Source: Tricholomella constricta (lineage: Eukaryota > Basidiomycota > Agaricomycetes > Agaricales > Lyophyllaceae). From it: 64,000 nucleotides of DNA. The stretch spans positions 682,001 through 746,000 of the forward strand of contig JAACJP010000011.1 of the NCBI GenBank assembly GCA_013368375.1, written 5' to 3'. The translations under genes and the position numbers were made by a program. Of the stretch, positions 46,065 through 58,000 are shown one piece after another. Position 1 is the first letter of the stretch; each line of letters begins with the position of its first letter. The notes beneath the pieces are model-generated. The model had not been told where the DNA came from and ran no database searches. It saw only the letters and a list, made by a program, of their open reading frames with translations.

Positions 46065-47967
46065 ATGATGACGGACGCGGGGGTTCAAGCGAAGGCCCGA
46101 TTAGCCCGCGAAGCCCGCAAAGCCCGCGAAGCCCGCGAGGCGGAGGCCCTGTCAACCCGCGTGAGCACCCCCCTGCCACCGGATTGTGCCTGCAGCCCGA
46201 CGTTCAGCCCATCGTTTGGGGCACAACCCATCTCCCCTCCCCCGGCCGCCGTTCCCGGACCTAGCCGGAAATGCAAAACACCTGCGGATGCGGCCCAGCC
46301 GCATCCTACGAAAAAGACAAAGACCTTCGCCGAGCTGGCAGCAGGGGAGGGTTCAGTGGAACCTGCAGCGGACCCGTTCGCTCACGACCAAGATATGCAG
46401 GTCCGGGAAACACTCCCTGGGCAGGAGTACCCGTCTCGGTGCCGACGATGCACCGTCAAAAATGTCCGGTGCATCCGGCCGCGATCCGGATATGTTTGTG
46501 AGGGCTGCCAGGTGTAGAAATGCGCCTGTGAGCACTCCATCCGGATACGTGCTCTGGGTCCGCCCAAGAAGAAGGAGAAGAGATCGGCCGTGGTGCCAGG
46601 TAAAGTCCGATGTTCTTTCCCTTTCTGTTCACAAACTAATCTTCAAAGCAGCTGCGGGTCCATCCGTTCCCCCCCGGGTTATCCACCCACCACCATCCAG
46701 GTCCGGACTCAGGAACCCCGCCCCACCACCATCCGGATCCGGGTCCGGGAACTCCGATGCAACAAGGCTAGTGCAACTAGCGCGCCGGGTTGAAGTCCTG
46801 ACGGGAGCCACAACGGACTTGACCCTGGACGAACTCACGAAGCGGGTGGAGCAGCTGGAGCTCAAGTATCAGAAGCAGGCCACGGACATCCAGCTCCTGT
46901 ACGATAACCAGAAGAAGTTCTGGTCCCAGTTGGATGAGTGCCGAGACACCGGGGAACGGCGGAATCAGGCGTTCCAGGAGATGTTTGAGGCCTGGCTCCG
47001 GCGCGAGGGATGCAGCACCGTGAAGGAGGTCCACGAAAAGCTGGACAAACAGGAGGAGGAAAGGGACAAGTGGGAGCGGGAAAGGGAGGTGTTCTCCAAC
47101 CAGAACGTTGTCGACAACGACTGGGACATGGACCTGGCGGTAATGGAGGAATCTGCAGCGCAGGCAGCAGTCCGTTGGGGGCAAGCGGACATTTTGCCCC
47201 CGTCACTTGTGGGTGGAAGTCCCCCGGCGCGCTTGTCTCCCCTCAGCACAGAGCGAGAGGCATCGGCAGTACCGGAACCCGGACCTGAGCCCGGGCCCGA
47301 ATCCGGTCCCGACCCCGCTGCCCTGAAATCTGCCCCCTTCCCGGTACCAGAGGCTGCCCCTGCGCCACCACCCACTCCCTCGTCCCAACCTGCCGAACGG
47401 GAGTTGGAAGGCATACCTGAAGCGATGGAGGTTGAGTGTGCGACGGATGTTCCCGGCGAAGCGATGGAGGTGGAGTGTGGGATGGACATTCCCGGTGAAG
47501 CAATGCCGGCTGAAGATATTTCCGGTCCTCCGCCCGCCCCCATCGAACAAACAGTGGGTGGGGTCGAGGCCACGACTGCAACGCCCGCCACCATGGATGT
47601 TGAGACAACGGCAGGCAGCGCGACACCGACCCGGAGCTGGGTCCCCCGGACATACGGATCCAGGAGCCGGGTTGCCTCACCACCCCCCATTGAGGCAATC
47701 CGGACGTACGGATCGCCATCTTCATCCGGTGGCACGTCCACCGCTGCGCCCGTCGCGCTCAACATTATTCCCCCGACTCCCGAGCCAGTGCAAGCGGCTG
47801 CTGGCACGCTCCTTGTACCCCCACTGGAGCAAAGCCAGAGCCGAAGCCGGAGCCGGAGCCGGAGCCAGAGTCCAGCTCCCCCGATGTTGAACAGCGAAGG
47901 TCAGCCCTTGCATCGGACACGGAGCACCACTCCCCAACTGACGGGAAAGGCGGATTCCAATGCATGA
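46065..47967 (+). CDS. KDZ-1 gene 1: Cys6-cluster and coiled-coil protein, one TAG
   Basis: Exon 1 46065-46599, 49-bp intron (GTAAAG...AAAG), exon 2 46649-47967. It starts at MMTDAGVQ; the frame is open upstream only through inverted-breakpoint sequence, so the true start may be lost. A repeated KAREARE helix is followed by a Cys cluster CRRCTVKNVRC, eight residues, CEGC, then QV, a TAG at 46515-46517, and KCAC. Counting the stop as one residue gives C-X2-C-X6-C-X8-C-X2-C-X6-C, a Zn2Cys6-type spacing. The TAG is most simply a former CAG. Exon 2 has a coiled coil (LTLDELTKRVEQLELKYQKQ onward, then EVHEKLDKQEEERDKWERER), acidic EAMEVEC repeats, Pro-Gly repeats and an Arg-Ser tail. Function unknown; possibly DNA binding for the transposon. 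Confidence 0.65.
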
Positions 47968-48166
47968 GGGGGTTTTGGTGTTTTCTTGGGCATCTGTAGA
48001 TTTTCCATGGACTCCTACTTATTTTTGCACCTATCACGGACTCAAACTGTACATCCGGCCAGACTTTATTTTTTGAACCACTGTTGTCATTGTTTTTTGT
48101 AAAAGCTGCACAATCATTATATACTTGTAATCTGACAGCGTGTGAAAACGTGAAACAAATATCTAT

Positions 48167-50540
48167 TTACTTCCGGCGTGCCTTGACAGTGGGTTTCTGC
48201 TCCTTGGTTTTCTGTGAGCGCGTACGTGGTGCAGCATCCTGCACGGTACTCCGGGTTGTACGGCGCTCAGGCTTCGGTTTGCCCTTGCATGGCTTCTTCA
48301 CTGGTTGGGTAACAGGTAAGGTTTCACCTGGACGTTTACGGGTGATATGGGTTGTTTTGGGTGGCTCCGGTTCGGATTCGGGCTCCGCCTCGGGTTCGGA
48401 TCCGGACTCGGATTGTGTAGGCTGCTCTGTGATTGGCTGGGCCTTCTTTGCCGGTCGGTTTGACTGGGGTTCCGCTTTTCGTTTCCGGGTGACGCAGGCT
48501 ATAGATGTGTCCGGACTAGTGGGTAATTCATGGATGTCTTCGGTTCCAGTGGTTCTATGTTGTGCTGCTGACTCGGATTCGGATCCGGACTTGGAGGCTG
48601 GCTCAGGTTCCTGTTCCCGTTCAGGCTGATGCTCGGGTTGTGACTCCTCTTCGAGTTCTGGTTCGGGCTTCCGCTTGGGCCTGCCTTTGGGCCTTGGTTT
48701 AGGCCTGGCTTCCCCTGGTGTTGGCCCTGGTGTTGGCCTGGGTGGTGCTGGCTCGGGTGGAGTCATGGGTACCGGGACGGGTCCGGGCCCGGGTCCGGGT
48801 CCGGGGCTGGGTCCGTGCCCGGACCCGGGTTCTACAGTGTATGGCGCCTGCTCTGCTAATTCTTCCATCACTAGACAGCCGGCTAGTGGATCTACTGGAT
48901 TTGGTTTGGGTGTTTTCTTTGTGCACTTCCGTCGCGACCTTTTCTTTGCTGCATTCTCCGCTTCCCGTTCCCTGTCAATCCGTCGACCATATTCGGCCGG
49001 AACCCGATCCCGACGTTTATTCTCCACATGCGACCACCGGAAGCTTTCCTCATGACCGTACCTGGCAGCTCGTTCACGCCAGAATGCCAGCATGTCCCGC
49101 AGGGTATCAAGCCGCATGTTATGAGGATCCTTAAATTCAATCCCGACTGGAAGATACTTGGCCGGGATGAAGGACCGGGTGTGTTCCGTCACTGCACTGA
49201 ACGGTGTTCGAGTCCGTAGATATCCAGAGGCTAACTCTGCGAGTGATAAGTAAGTACCTTATTTGCCATCAGATTGTAAAAAAACATAAAAACATACTGT
49301 AGTGTTGATTCAAAAAATTCCTTACCACGGCCTCCAACTGTTTCTTATTTTGCTCTACACGTTCCCCGGGAAGCTCGGGTAAGACCGGAAATCCGGAATC
49401 CGTAAGTCGGATTTGTAAATCCAGTCTTTGTTGCGTTGCGGTTGGCAGTGTTTTCAGGGAGTGTGGGGCCATCGACTCCTTCAGTGACACTACGTAGTCC
49501 ATGAGCTTCCTCTTGATGTTGTGCACTTGGGCTTTGTAAATGTCGCCAAATCGTGGACTGACTGCGCCCATATGTTCCGCAATTTAATCGTGGCTGTCGA
49601 TATAATTCACGGCCGGGCTTGTGTGTAAAGGAGAAACACATACCACCGCAGAATAAGCTTTCCGTCATCGCCCGTAAACACCACAAATGTCAGGGACAGC
49701 ATTCCCATCTCACGCTGACGTTGCAAGTCCACGTCCGAACCGTTTGAATACCACGTTTGGCTGCAATCCTAAAAAGTGTATGAGTCCTGGTTCGGGAAAC
49801 AAACCCGGGTCCGGGTCCGGGCCCGGGCCGGGTTGGAACCGGCCCCAAGACGGGAACCCGGAATGACAATGCGGAACTGGGAAGACATACCGACGCTGCT
49901 CCTCAGGTGGAAGGCCCTCTGAACTCCACTCCCTCGCCTGGGCTTCGAGTTGCGCACGCTTTTCCGCTGTCAACGCCTGCATAACACGAGCAACTGCCTT
50001 GTTGTACTGCTCAAAGGCTTTACCATTCTCCATGCCAAAAAGAATGTTGTCCAACTCCTCATTGATCTCGTCGGCCATTGTACGTTGTACAACATCCCGC
50101 AGAGTTACATTAATAGTTCCACCGCATTTGTTTGCCCTCGTGTAGGGGCGCCAAGTGTTGGTTACATACTGACCCAACTTCTGTTCCTTTTGTTAGGGAA
50201 TTCCTCTGGGTGAATGTGTTCAGGACTCACCCGGACTTCATGTTTGGATTGAGCAGCATTATGTGTGATACCCTTGCTCTGCCTAAAATTAAACAAGGCA
50301 GGGAGTATTTTGTTCCTCATAATTGATGCCCTTCCTTCGCGGGTTGTTTGCTGGCGGTATTCATGACGATACTGGTTCAACACCTTCCGCTCATCATCCG
50401 GGTAAACCGGCGGATTCTTTGTTTTTTCTGCGGTGGGTAGAGGTGGGTAGAAGACCGGCCGGATCCGGTGACACTCCATCCGGCTCAGGCTGCTGTACTG
50501 TCGGGGCATACGGGTGCCCGGTGCTGCCTTGATCAGACAT
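48167..50540 (-). CDS. KDZ-1 gene 2: multi-exon hypothetical protein, Arg/Lys-rich C-terminus
   Basis: Minus strand, start MSDQGSTGHPYAPTVQQPEP at 50540. Exons by splice signals and frame: 50540-50231 (needs a 1-nt shift before NPPVYPDDERKVLNQYRHEY), 50186-49891 (EQKLGQYVTNTWRPYTRANK, MADEINEELDNILFGMENGK), 49760-49644 (QREMGMLSLTFVVFTGDDGK), then about 49565-49310 (SPRFGDIYKAQVHNIKRKLM, LPELPGERVEQNKKQLEAVV) and about 49245-48167 (SFIPAKYLPVGIEFKDPHNM, a Pro-Gly tract, long basic/acidic tail). The join between exons 3 and 4 is one base off, so the model or the gene is imperfect there. Intron 2 (about 130 bp) is swollen by a CCGGACCCGG repeat. I recall this domain order in many Agaricomycete hypothetical proteins, but its function is unknown. 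Divergent from the transposase gene, about 270 bp between starts. Confidence 0.55.
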
Positions 50541-50812
50541 GGGATGATGCAAAGATGTGCTGGCATGAATTAATAAAGGTCCGCAATGGCGCGGAACATT
50601 CCGTCCGTTGAGGACTCGTTGCATGGTCCTGTGATCCGTGAATACTCCGGATTCACTTCTATACCGCATTTGGAAAATCAATTGCCAAATGAGGCAACAC
50701 ATGCATCAGCAGCACGCCTCGCCGCATGGCCTCATGCAGTACACCATGCGGTGAATGTCAATGATAAGAGTCACCCGGGCTGGCCCCATTTTGATTGTTT
50801 CTCTCCACTACA

Positions 50813-53800
50813 ATGCGCAGAAATAAGAGAAGAAGACGCAATGTTGATGAATTCCATGAAGATGACAACTTTGATGTTGTCGAGGAGGTCATCGATGACC
50901 GAACCACTCGAACAGGCCAACACATCCAGACAACCCAGGTTCCTTTCCGTTGGATGACGCCTGAGCCTGTTCCAGACACGTTCCCAGTCATTGATGCTGT
51001 AGAAGTCACTGACCTTCTCAATAATGACAGTGCACCTCTTGTGGCTCCATATATTGTTGGTCAAGACTATCCAGATGATTCTCTTGATCAAGTCAATGCT
51101 ACCAGGCAACGTAAAGTATGTGACAAGTATAAGTCCCTTCTCCTGAACTTATATTATTGTCAGAGGCAGCATGACTACATCATGGAATTTGTTAACCATG
51201 CTCCACAACTTTTGCAAGGACTGCTGGCCAGGGAAGCAAAAAGTCCAGTAACACCATGCCCGTCATGCCCCAACACCTTCAAAGGTGAATGGCGCTGCCT
51301 TGATTGCATTGCGCCGAGGTTACTATGCCGTGGCTGTATGCGCCGGAGCCACTCCGATAATCCATTGCACCGGATCGAGCATTGGACAGGTACTTTCTTT
51401 CGTCGGGCAAATCTCTGGGAGGTCGGAGCATACATTCTCGTCCCGCATTGTTCGAGTGAGCCATTGTGCCCCGGGCTTGTGTTCCAACATCAGCAATTAG
51501 AGCGGCATCAGGAAGAAAAGGACAGGGAGAGTGGTGTGTCAGTGACTGTGACACAAGCCGATGGTGATCAAGTCCCTGCCTTCCAATCCGATGCCGGGCC
51601 TGGACCCGGACCCGGACCCAGACCCAGGGACGGACTCCCCTCTTGCCTTACCGACGTCCTTGATGAGGACAATGGTGATATGGGAGACTTTTATGGTCCA
51701 GAGCCTGATGACGATGGCCGTGCAAATGAAGCCGCAGAGGAAGCCGTCATGGAACCCATAGATTTTGAACTACCGCGGCACGACGGAATGAACAACAGTT
51801 ATGTCCGTGTCGTACACCTCAATGGTGTTCACTACATCTCCTTGGTGTATTGTAAATGTACGCCAGGCTCTACTCCCATGGATTTAATCCATTCCCAGCT
51901 TGTTCCAACAAGCTTTGACCGGTATCGGACTCTCTTTACGACGGCGGTACTGGATGACTATCGGCTTGCCAACCTGGAATGCAAAGCATCAGCCTTTCAG
52001 TATTGGCAGAAGCTGGGATGCGTAACTTCGCTCACTGGCAACTCGGCGGACGTCGACAACTTCTACCGGGAATTGCGACGGCTTTCCCGATGCTGGCGAT
52101 GGTTGAAAAAAATCAAATGGGCCGGATACGGGCACGGGAAAACAGACCCGATGAATCCGGCCCCGGGAGAGCTTGCTATTTTCTGTCCTACCTGTCCACA
52201 ACCCGGTGTGAATCTCCCTCTGGACTAGGAAATGGATCCAAACAAGTAAGCTTCCCACTGCTTCCGAGACCGTTTGTTTGAAATCACCACGCAGGAAAGT
52301 GTATATGCGGAACTTTGTGGCTGACGGGAATTTCAAGGCCGACCATGTGCGCCACAAGAATCCGGCGCCAGACGTTTGGTTGTCGGAGGGTGGTGGCATG
52401 ATGGCAAAGGATGCGGATTATAAGGAGTTTTTGGCGAATGCGGTGGAAAAGCCGACTGTGAGTTCATCTGTCTGCTATTCCCGAAGTGTCGATGCCGGAA
52501 TCCGTGCTGGAATTCATTCCAGACTCCGGGTCGGATCCGGAACCCTGAATCTGGAACCCGGATTGCACGGGCGGGCGTTGCACATCATCGTTTGTTCCTG
52601 CTACTCATTCACGGAAATAGAAGGCGCCCTGCGAGAACCAATTTCGGGCCGTAGAACAAGTGTTGCTCACCTCAAAGGCATGCGATGTCACTGGAATTGT
52701 TGCGATTGCCTGTGCCCGCCACGGGTGCTTTGCCCCGAACAGTCTGACGAACATGGATGCCGGTGAAAAGCAAGCCGTGACCGACTGGGCATTCCTTCAG
52801 GCATTGAAAACCACCAATATGGGGCCCATTCTGCTTGTCCTCTTCATTTACGACATTGTCTGCCAGTATATTATTCACCTCATGGCCCGGATCGGGGACA
52901 AACTACCGCCCGGGTTGTTAATTGAACGTGCTATAGGTCTCATGCACGTCCATGGACACAAGGATGCTTGTTTTTTCCGCTATGCTTCTTCCTTCATTCC
53001 CAGGGCCGCAATTGTGGCCGGAGAAATACTGGAAAGCTTATGGTCGGTTTTGAACACGGTATCCCCGATGACCCGGACAGCAACATTAGCCCACCGGGCA
53101 GAAATATTGGATGACCACATGAATGATTCTAACTGGAAAAAGCTCCTGGACATGCGTGAGTGGCCTTTCCTGATCCCGCACAACCCGAATGCGTTTAACC
53201 TGGTGGAATCCCGATTGTCCTAGCGGCCGCCCTGTGCAAACGCTTCACCCGGGCCACTGAAATGCGGGAGCGACCGAAACATATTACGACGAATTGGTCA
53301 GCACCATGGATCCGGCTGCCATAGCGGTATGGGAGGCTGAAATCAAGGCTGCAGAGGATTGCCGGCTCGAAGTCATCACAGCAATGGACATCCTCCGGGC
53401 CCGGATGACGGAAGTGACCATTGGGGAGCGATGTACCCGTTCACACAATGTCTCAACAGTGGATGAGGAATGGATTCAGCTCGCGTTGGATTTGGAAATC
53501 TCTAAGTAAGTCAATAAGATGCCCCGTAGTGAAAGGACTGAATTTATTGTGTTGAAGGGTTGACATCCAGGACCGGGTTAAGCGGCTTTCCATGGATCCA
53601 CGGCCGGAGGACCGGAAATCCATTGACGTTGACAGAGTCACCCTTCATGGGCAGTTACTCCTGCTTACCACTCTACAATCGCGTGCCGGCTATACCCATC
53701 CAACTGGGCATGCCACCGTAGACCCCTTGGAACCATCGGACATTGGAGATTTTGACAACCTTGACAATCCGAACGAGGCCCCGGACCCGGTCCCACGGAA

Positions 53801-53837
53801 AGACATCCCAGAAACAGGGCAGGGCACTACAATGTAA
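50813..53837 (+). pseudogene. KDZ transposase with CxC2 cysteine cluster, two lesions
   Basis: Exons: 50813-52245, 52295-52457, 52621-53155, 53224-about 53505, about 53575-53837; introns GT-AG of 49, 163, 68 and about 67 bp. N-terminal basic RRNKRRRR; cysteine cluster CPSCPNTFKGEWRCLDC...CRGCMRRSH; then VPTSFDRYRTLFTTAVLDDY, WLKKIKWAGYGHGKTDPMNP and PGELAIFCPTCPQPG, the entry of the KDZ domain. Acidic residues of the presumed catalytic core: NFVADGNFKADHVR, VLFIYDIVCQYII and VAGEILESLW. A TAG at 52226-52228 stands where the family has Trp (TGG to TAG), and an indel near 53265 breaks exon 4. KDZ enzymes move DNA transposons in basidiomycetes (family knowledge). Intron 2 contains the GGATCCGGAACC-type repeat. 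Confidence 0.82.
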
Positions 53838-54000
53838 TGTGACCAACGCTCTAGCGGGCCTATACAGTGTACCGTAGTTGACGCATCCAGCGGGTCCTCT
53901 GTGCTGTAGCGGACCTCTGTACAGTGTGTGGTTGTTAACGAAGTAGCGGACGCAATACACTGTATTGTGGTTTACTGCAGCAGCGGGCTCTCTATACCCA
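53824..54000. repeat. KDZ-1 terminal repeat, right copy
   Basis: Overlaps the last codons of the transposase. Matches 40800-40985 (GCTCTAGCGGGCCTATACAG, AGCGGGTCCTCTGTG, TGTTAACGAAG/CAGAG-AGCGGAC) with more drift toward the outer end. Confidence 0.6.
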
Positions 54001-54285
54001 CAGAGAGCCATGGGGCCTGTAGCCAAACTGTCGGGGTATATTGTACGGAATTCACGGCCGGATTCCGGGTCAGATAGTGCACGGAAACTCTGGCTGAACG
54101 TGCACGGAAACTATGGCTGAATGTGCACGGAAACCACGTTCAAAACCCGGATGGATGGCGGGGGCAGGGTGGGTGGAGGCAGGTGGGGAGGGCGTCGTGG
54201 AGGCGTCCTGGGAGTGGTGGGGAGGGACCCTGACGAGTTCCCGACAGGCCAGCAGTGGCATTCGTAGGTGGAGGCCCCATCACCG
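54001..54285. other. No gene; short tandem repeat and GGTGG-rich tract
   Basis: Three copies of a 22-23 bp unit GTGCACGGAAACTNTGGCTG at about 54077-54135, then a G-rich stretch. No coding pattern. Confidence 0.5.
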
Positions 54286-54289
54286 ATGT

Positions 54290-54486
54290 CGAAGCGTTCC
54301 TGCTGCTCGAAGTACGCGTGCCCTACGTCCGAAGAATTGTGGAACCGCCAGGGCATCAAAGTTCGGCCAGATGTGTTGATTGGGCGTCCCACACAGATGC
54401 CAAATCTTCCCGAGCTTGTCCAGGTCCGAGTTTCCTGGAAGGATGGGTCTGCGGGAGAACATTTCTTCAAGTACGCGGGAAAGGAT
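54290..54486 (-). pseudogene. CDK9/Bur1-like protein kinase fragment
   Basis: On the minus strand VLEEMFSRRPILPGNSDLDK, then LGKIWHLCGTPNQHIWPNFD, the segment of CMGC kinases covering the C-lobe helix with GTP...WP. It resembles the transcription kinases Bur1/CDK9 more than cell-cycle CDKs, from memory. Only about 55 residues are readable before the frame degrades toward 54280. The fragment is cut at 54486 by the 3' LTR of Copia-1, and its other side is not found beyond the 5' LTR. Confidence 0.55.
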
Positions 54487-55003
54487 TGTTAAAATATCTG
54501 TAATAATACGACTCAGTGTTTGCACGCGAGACGGCGGTCAAACGACTATGTATTCACCTGTAATAATACGACTACAGATATTGTTAGCGAAACGATAACG
54601 AAGATAGTAAGTAATCATTTACCTCAGTGTTTGCATGCGAGACGGCGGTCAAACGACTGAGGCGACGAGTCAGTAAGCGACAGTATATAAGTAAAGTACC
54701 TAAATATACTAGGCTGCAAATAGGCGAACAAAAAGACAAGTTCTGCAGGAGAACAGTAAGTAAAAGGAAAGGTATGAAACGCGAGCCAGCGGCTCGTTCA
54801 ATACTAGTACGATAGCAATAGGAAATGGCAAAGGGAACAGATACCGATGGATAGCGATAGAGAGCGATTGAGACCGAAACATAGATTGTGGCGTCGTAAG
54901 TCCCGCGTCGGCGGTGGTCGTGATGCGATGCGTCAGGGTCGCGGGAGTATTATCCGCAGCGTGCATGTGCGCGTCGAGACTGTCCCATCTTGGACATCTA
55001 ACA
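54487..55003 (-). repeat. Copia-1 3' LTR
   Basis: On the minus strand TGTTAGATGTCC ... ATATTTTAACA. Same length as the 5' LTR, offset 5121 bp. Confidence 0.92.
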
Positions 55004-55010
55004 CTCCTCC

Positions 55011-58000
55011 TCAAGGTAGGGAGAGTCCGAGTTCTGCGGCAAAGTGTTTAACTTTGGCAGAGGGGAGCGCCTTGGTAAAAGTGTCCGCGACCATGTCGTC
55101 GGTCGGACAGTAGATAAGTCGGATCGAGCCGCGCTCGACGATCCATCGAATAAAATGGAAGCGTACGTCAATGTGCTTCGAGCGCGCGTGATACTGGTGA
55201 TCCTTCGTGAGCGCGATGGTGGATTGGTTGTCGGAGAAGAGAGTTGTCGCTTCGAGCGTCGTGTCGAAGATTTCGGCGACCAGAGATCGCAGCCAGAGCG
55301 CCTCCTTCGCGGCGTGCATCGCGGCGACGTATTCGGCCTCTGTGGTCGCAAGCGCGATGATCTCCTGGCGCTTCGCGCTCCAGGAAATAGCGCCGCCATA
55401 TAAAATGAAGGCGTACCCTGAGATTGCATGCCGATCCTCAGCCATGCTCCCATCTGCATCCGCATACCCCACTAACTTCTTCGAGTTTCCGCCATATACC
55501 AGCCACAAATCCTTCGTGCCCTTCAGGTACCGAAAGATGCGCTTGACAGCTTCCCAGTGCGCGGGTCCGGGCTTCGTGGAAAAGCGTGAGACAGTCTGGA
55601 CTGCGAAAGCGATGTCGGGGCGGGTGCCGAGCGCTGCGTACATGAGCAATCCGATGGCCTCGTGGTATGGGACGTCGCGCATCTGCATGTATTTGGCGGT
55701 GGTCACTGGGCATTAAGCGGAAGTGAGTCGGACATTTGTGTCCATGGGGATAGAGACTGGCTTCAGGTCTTGAAAGCCATAGCGACGGATTATCGAATCC
55801 AGGTAAGAGTGTTGGGAAAGGGAAATGGACCGTCGGTCGCGGTCGCGCTTGATCTCAATCCCGAGGAGCCAATGTAATTCCCCGAGATCCGTGATCTCCA
55901 TGTGTTCGGCGATCAAACGCTTGAACATTGTGATCTCGGAGATGGAGGTAGCCGCAATAGTGCAGTCGTCGACGTGCACCAGCACGATGATCAAGCCCTT
56001 CCCGACGCGTCGATAGAAAACGGACATGTCGACCTCGCACTTAGAGAAGCCTAGCTTCTTCATCATGATCTCCACAAGCCGCTGGTACCAGCGCCGACCC
56101 GACTGCTTCAAGCCGTAAAGTGTCTTGAGAAGTCGGCACACTTTAAGCGGCGCGGCGCTGTCGCTGTATCCGGGAGGCTGTCGCATGTAGATGATCTCCG
56201 AAGCGGTGAGTATGCCGTTCAGATATGCTCCCTTGATATCGATCTGATGTAGCTCGTAGTTGCCCGAGGCGGCCATAGCCAGAACGAGTCGGATTGATGC
56301 GAGCTTCGCGACGGGTGCATAGGTGTCGAAGTAGTCGACGCCTGGCACTTGCGAAAATCCTTGCGCGACGAGGCGCGCCTTGTAGCGGATCACGTTTCCC
56401 GCTGCATCTTTCTTCGCCCTGAAAACCCATTTGGAGCCGACGATGTTCGCTCTGGGCGGCGCTTCAGTGAGTGTCCAAGTACCCGCTTGTTTCAAAATGG
56501 TTAACTCATCTAGGATCGCCTGCTCCCAGAGCGGCCAATCTGGGCGGCGCTTCGCTTCTGCAAGCGTTCGGGGTTCAAGCGCTTCCGCTTCGCTGATCTG
56601 CGCCAGCATCGCGTACTCCTCAGCGTAGTCGGCCGACATTATCCAGTCGGCCATTCCCTCCCCCTCAAGTATTGGATTCGGTGCTTCTTCAGCGACGGGT
56701 GGAGGTAGCTGGACGCTGCATGCGACGGTTGCATCGGAAGGTCATGCGGACTGCACACCTTGCCCTTCAAGGAGGTCGCGAACGCGCTGGCTCGGCTTGC
56801 GAACTCGACGGCTTCGCGCGACTGCTTCGTCGGCGGGTTCATCGTCGCTGGTCGCTGGATCAGCTGGAGGTGGTGTCGGGTCGCGCGCCACTGGGGGCAC
56901 GACAGGGGGCGCGACAGGCACGATAGGCGTGATGGGATTTGGTGCAGGAGGGGCTGGGGGAATTTCTGCGACAGGTGCGTCGGCTTTAGTCTTGACAAAC
57001 TGCCAATCCTCCCCCTCAAGACGGGAAGCCGATGCAGCCATCTTGTCGTAGTAGGTGTCGCGCTCGGTGGTGACGGTCTGCTTATCCGGCCAGTAGACGC
57101 GGACACCGTTACTCTGTTCATCGACGCCGAGCCAACGGCCCTCACGAACACGTCCCCCGAGCTTATCTCCACCCTCTGTGCGTACCCAGACCTTCTCCCC
57201 CCATTCCCGAACTTCCCTCAAGTCGGGTTTCTTCCCGAATAACGCTTCGAAAGGCGTCATGTCGTCCACGGCCTTCGTGGACGTTCGGTTCATCAGCCAC
57301 ATGACATGGCGCGCGCACTCGCCCCAAAGGGTCTTTGGGAGTCCACTAGCATGGAGGAGCGCGCGAATGCGCTCGACGATCGTGCGGTTACGACGCTCTG
57401 CGACGCCGTTGTGCTGAGGGGTGTTGTGCACGGTGAGCTTCTGCGCCGTGTCCTTCGTCTTCAAATATGCGACGAATTCCTTTCCAAGGTATTCGCCGCC
57501 CCGATCCGAATGCAAAACACGTATCTTAGCATCGTGCTGCGTGGCGCACCACGCCTCGAAGTCCTTATAAGCTGTCGGAGCTTCGTCTTTGGTGCGGAGT
57601 AGCTGTAGGTACGTGAAGCGCGTGCTGTCGTCGGTGAAGGTGATGTAATAGCGCCTTCCGCCTTTCGTTTGCACCGGCGCTGGTCCCCAGAGATCGCTGT
57701 GGACCTCGCCGCCAAAGACTGTCGCGCGCGCGCCCTCGCGCGCTTTCAGGATCGGTTTCCTGGTCGCTTTCGCGTAGACGCAGGATTCGCAGAAGAACGG
57801 GTTGCCCGAAGGTGTCGCTTCGAGCCGAACGCCCGTCACAAAGCCGTCGGCGACGAGCTTTCGGGCTACGACAGGGGAAATATGGCCCATGCGCCGGTGG
57901 AACTGTTCCACGCTGAGCGTTTCAACCGCCGCGTTCGCAGAGTTGCTCTCATGTGCAACGCGGTACAGGCCTGCCCTCGTCTTCGGGATCTCACCGACGG

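Larger units (their letters stand above)
46027..54000 (+). mobile_element. KDZ-1: KDZ-type DNA transposon with passenger genes (right-hand part)
   Basis: It contains a CxC2-KDZ transposase gene and two other genes of a recurrent basidiomycete mobile-element type. The right terminal repeat is at 53824-54000. The matching left repeat appears to be 40800-40985, now separated by the inversion of 39958-46026, so the original element would be about 9 kb. All three genes share Pro-Gly repeats built on a CCCGG(A/G)CC-type motif. The transposase carries a stop and a frameshift, so this copy is not autonomous. Confidence 0.75.
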
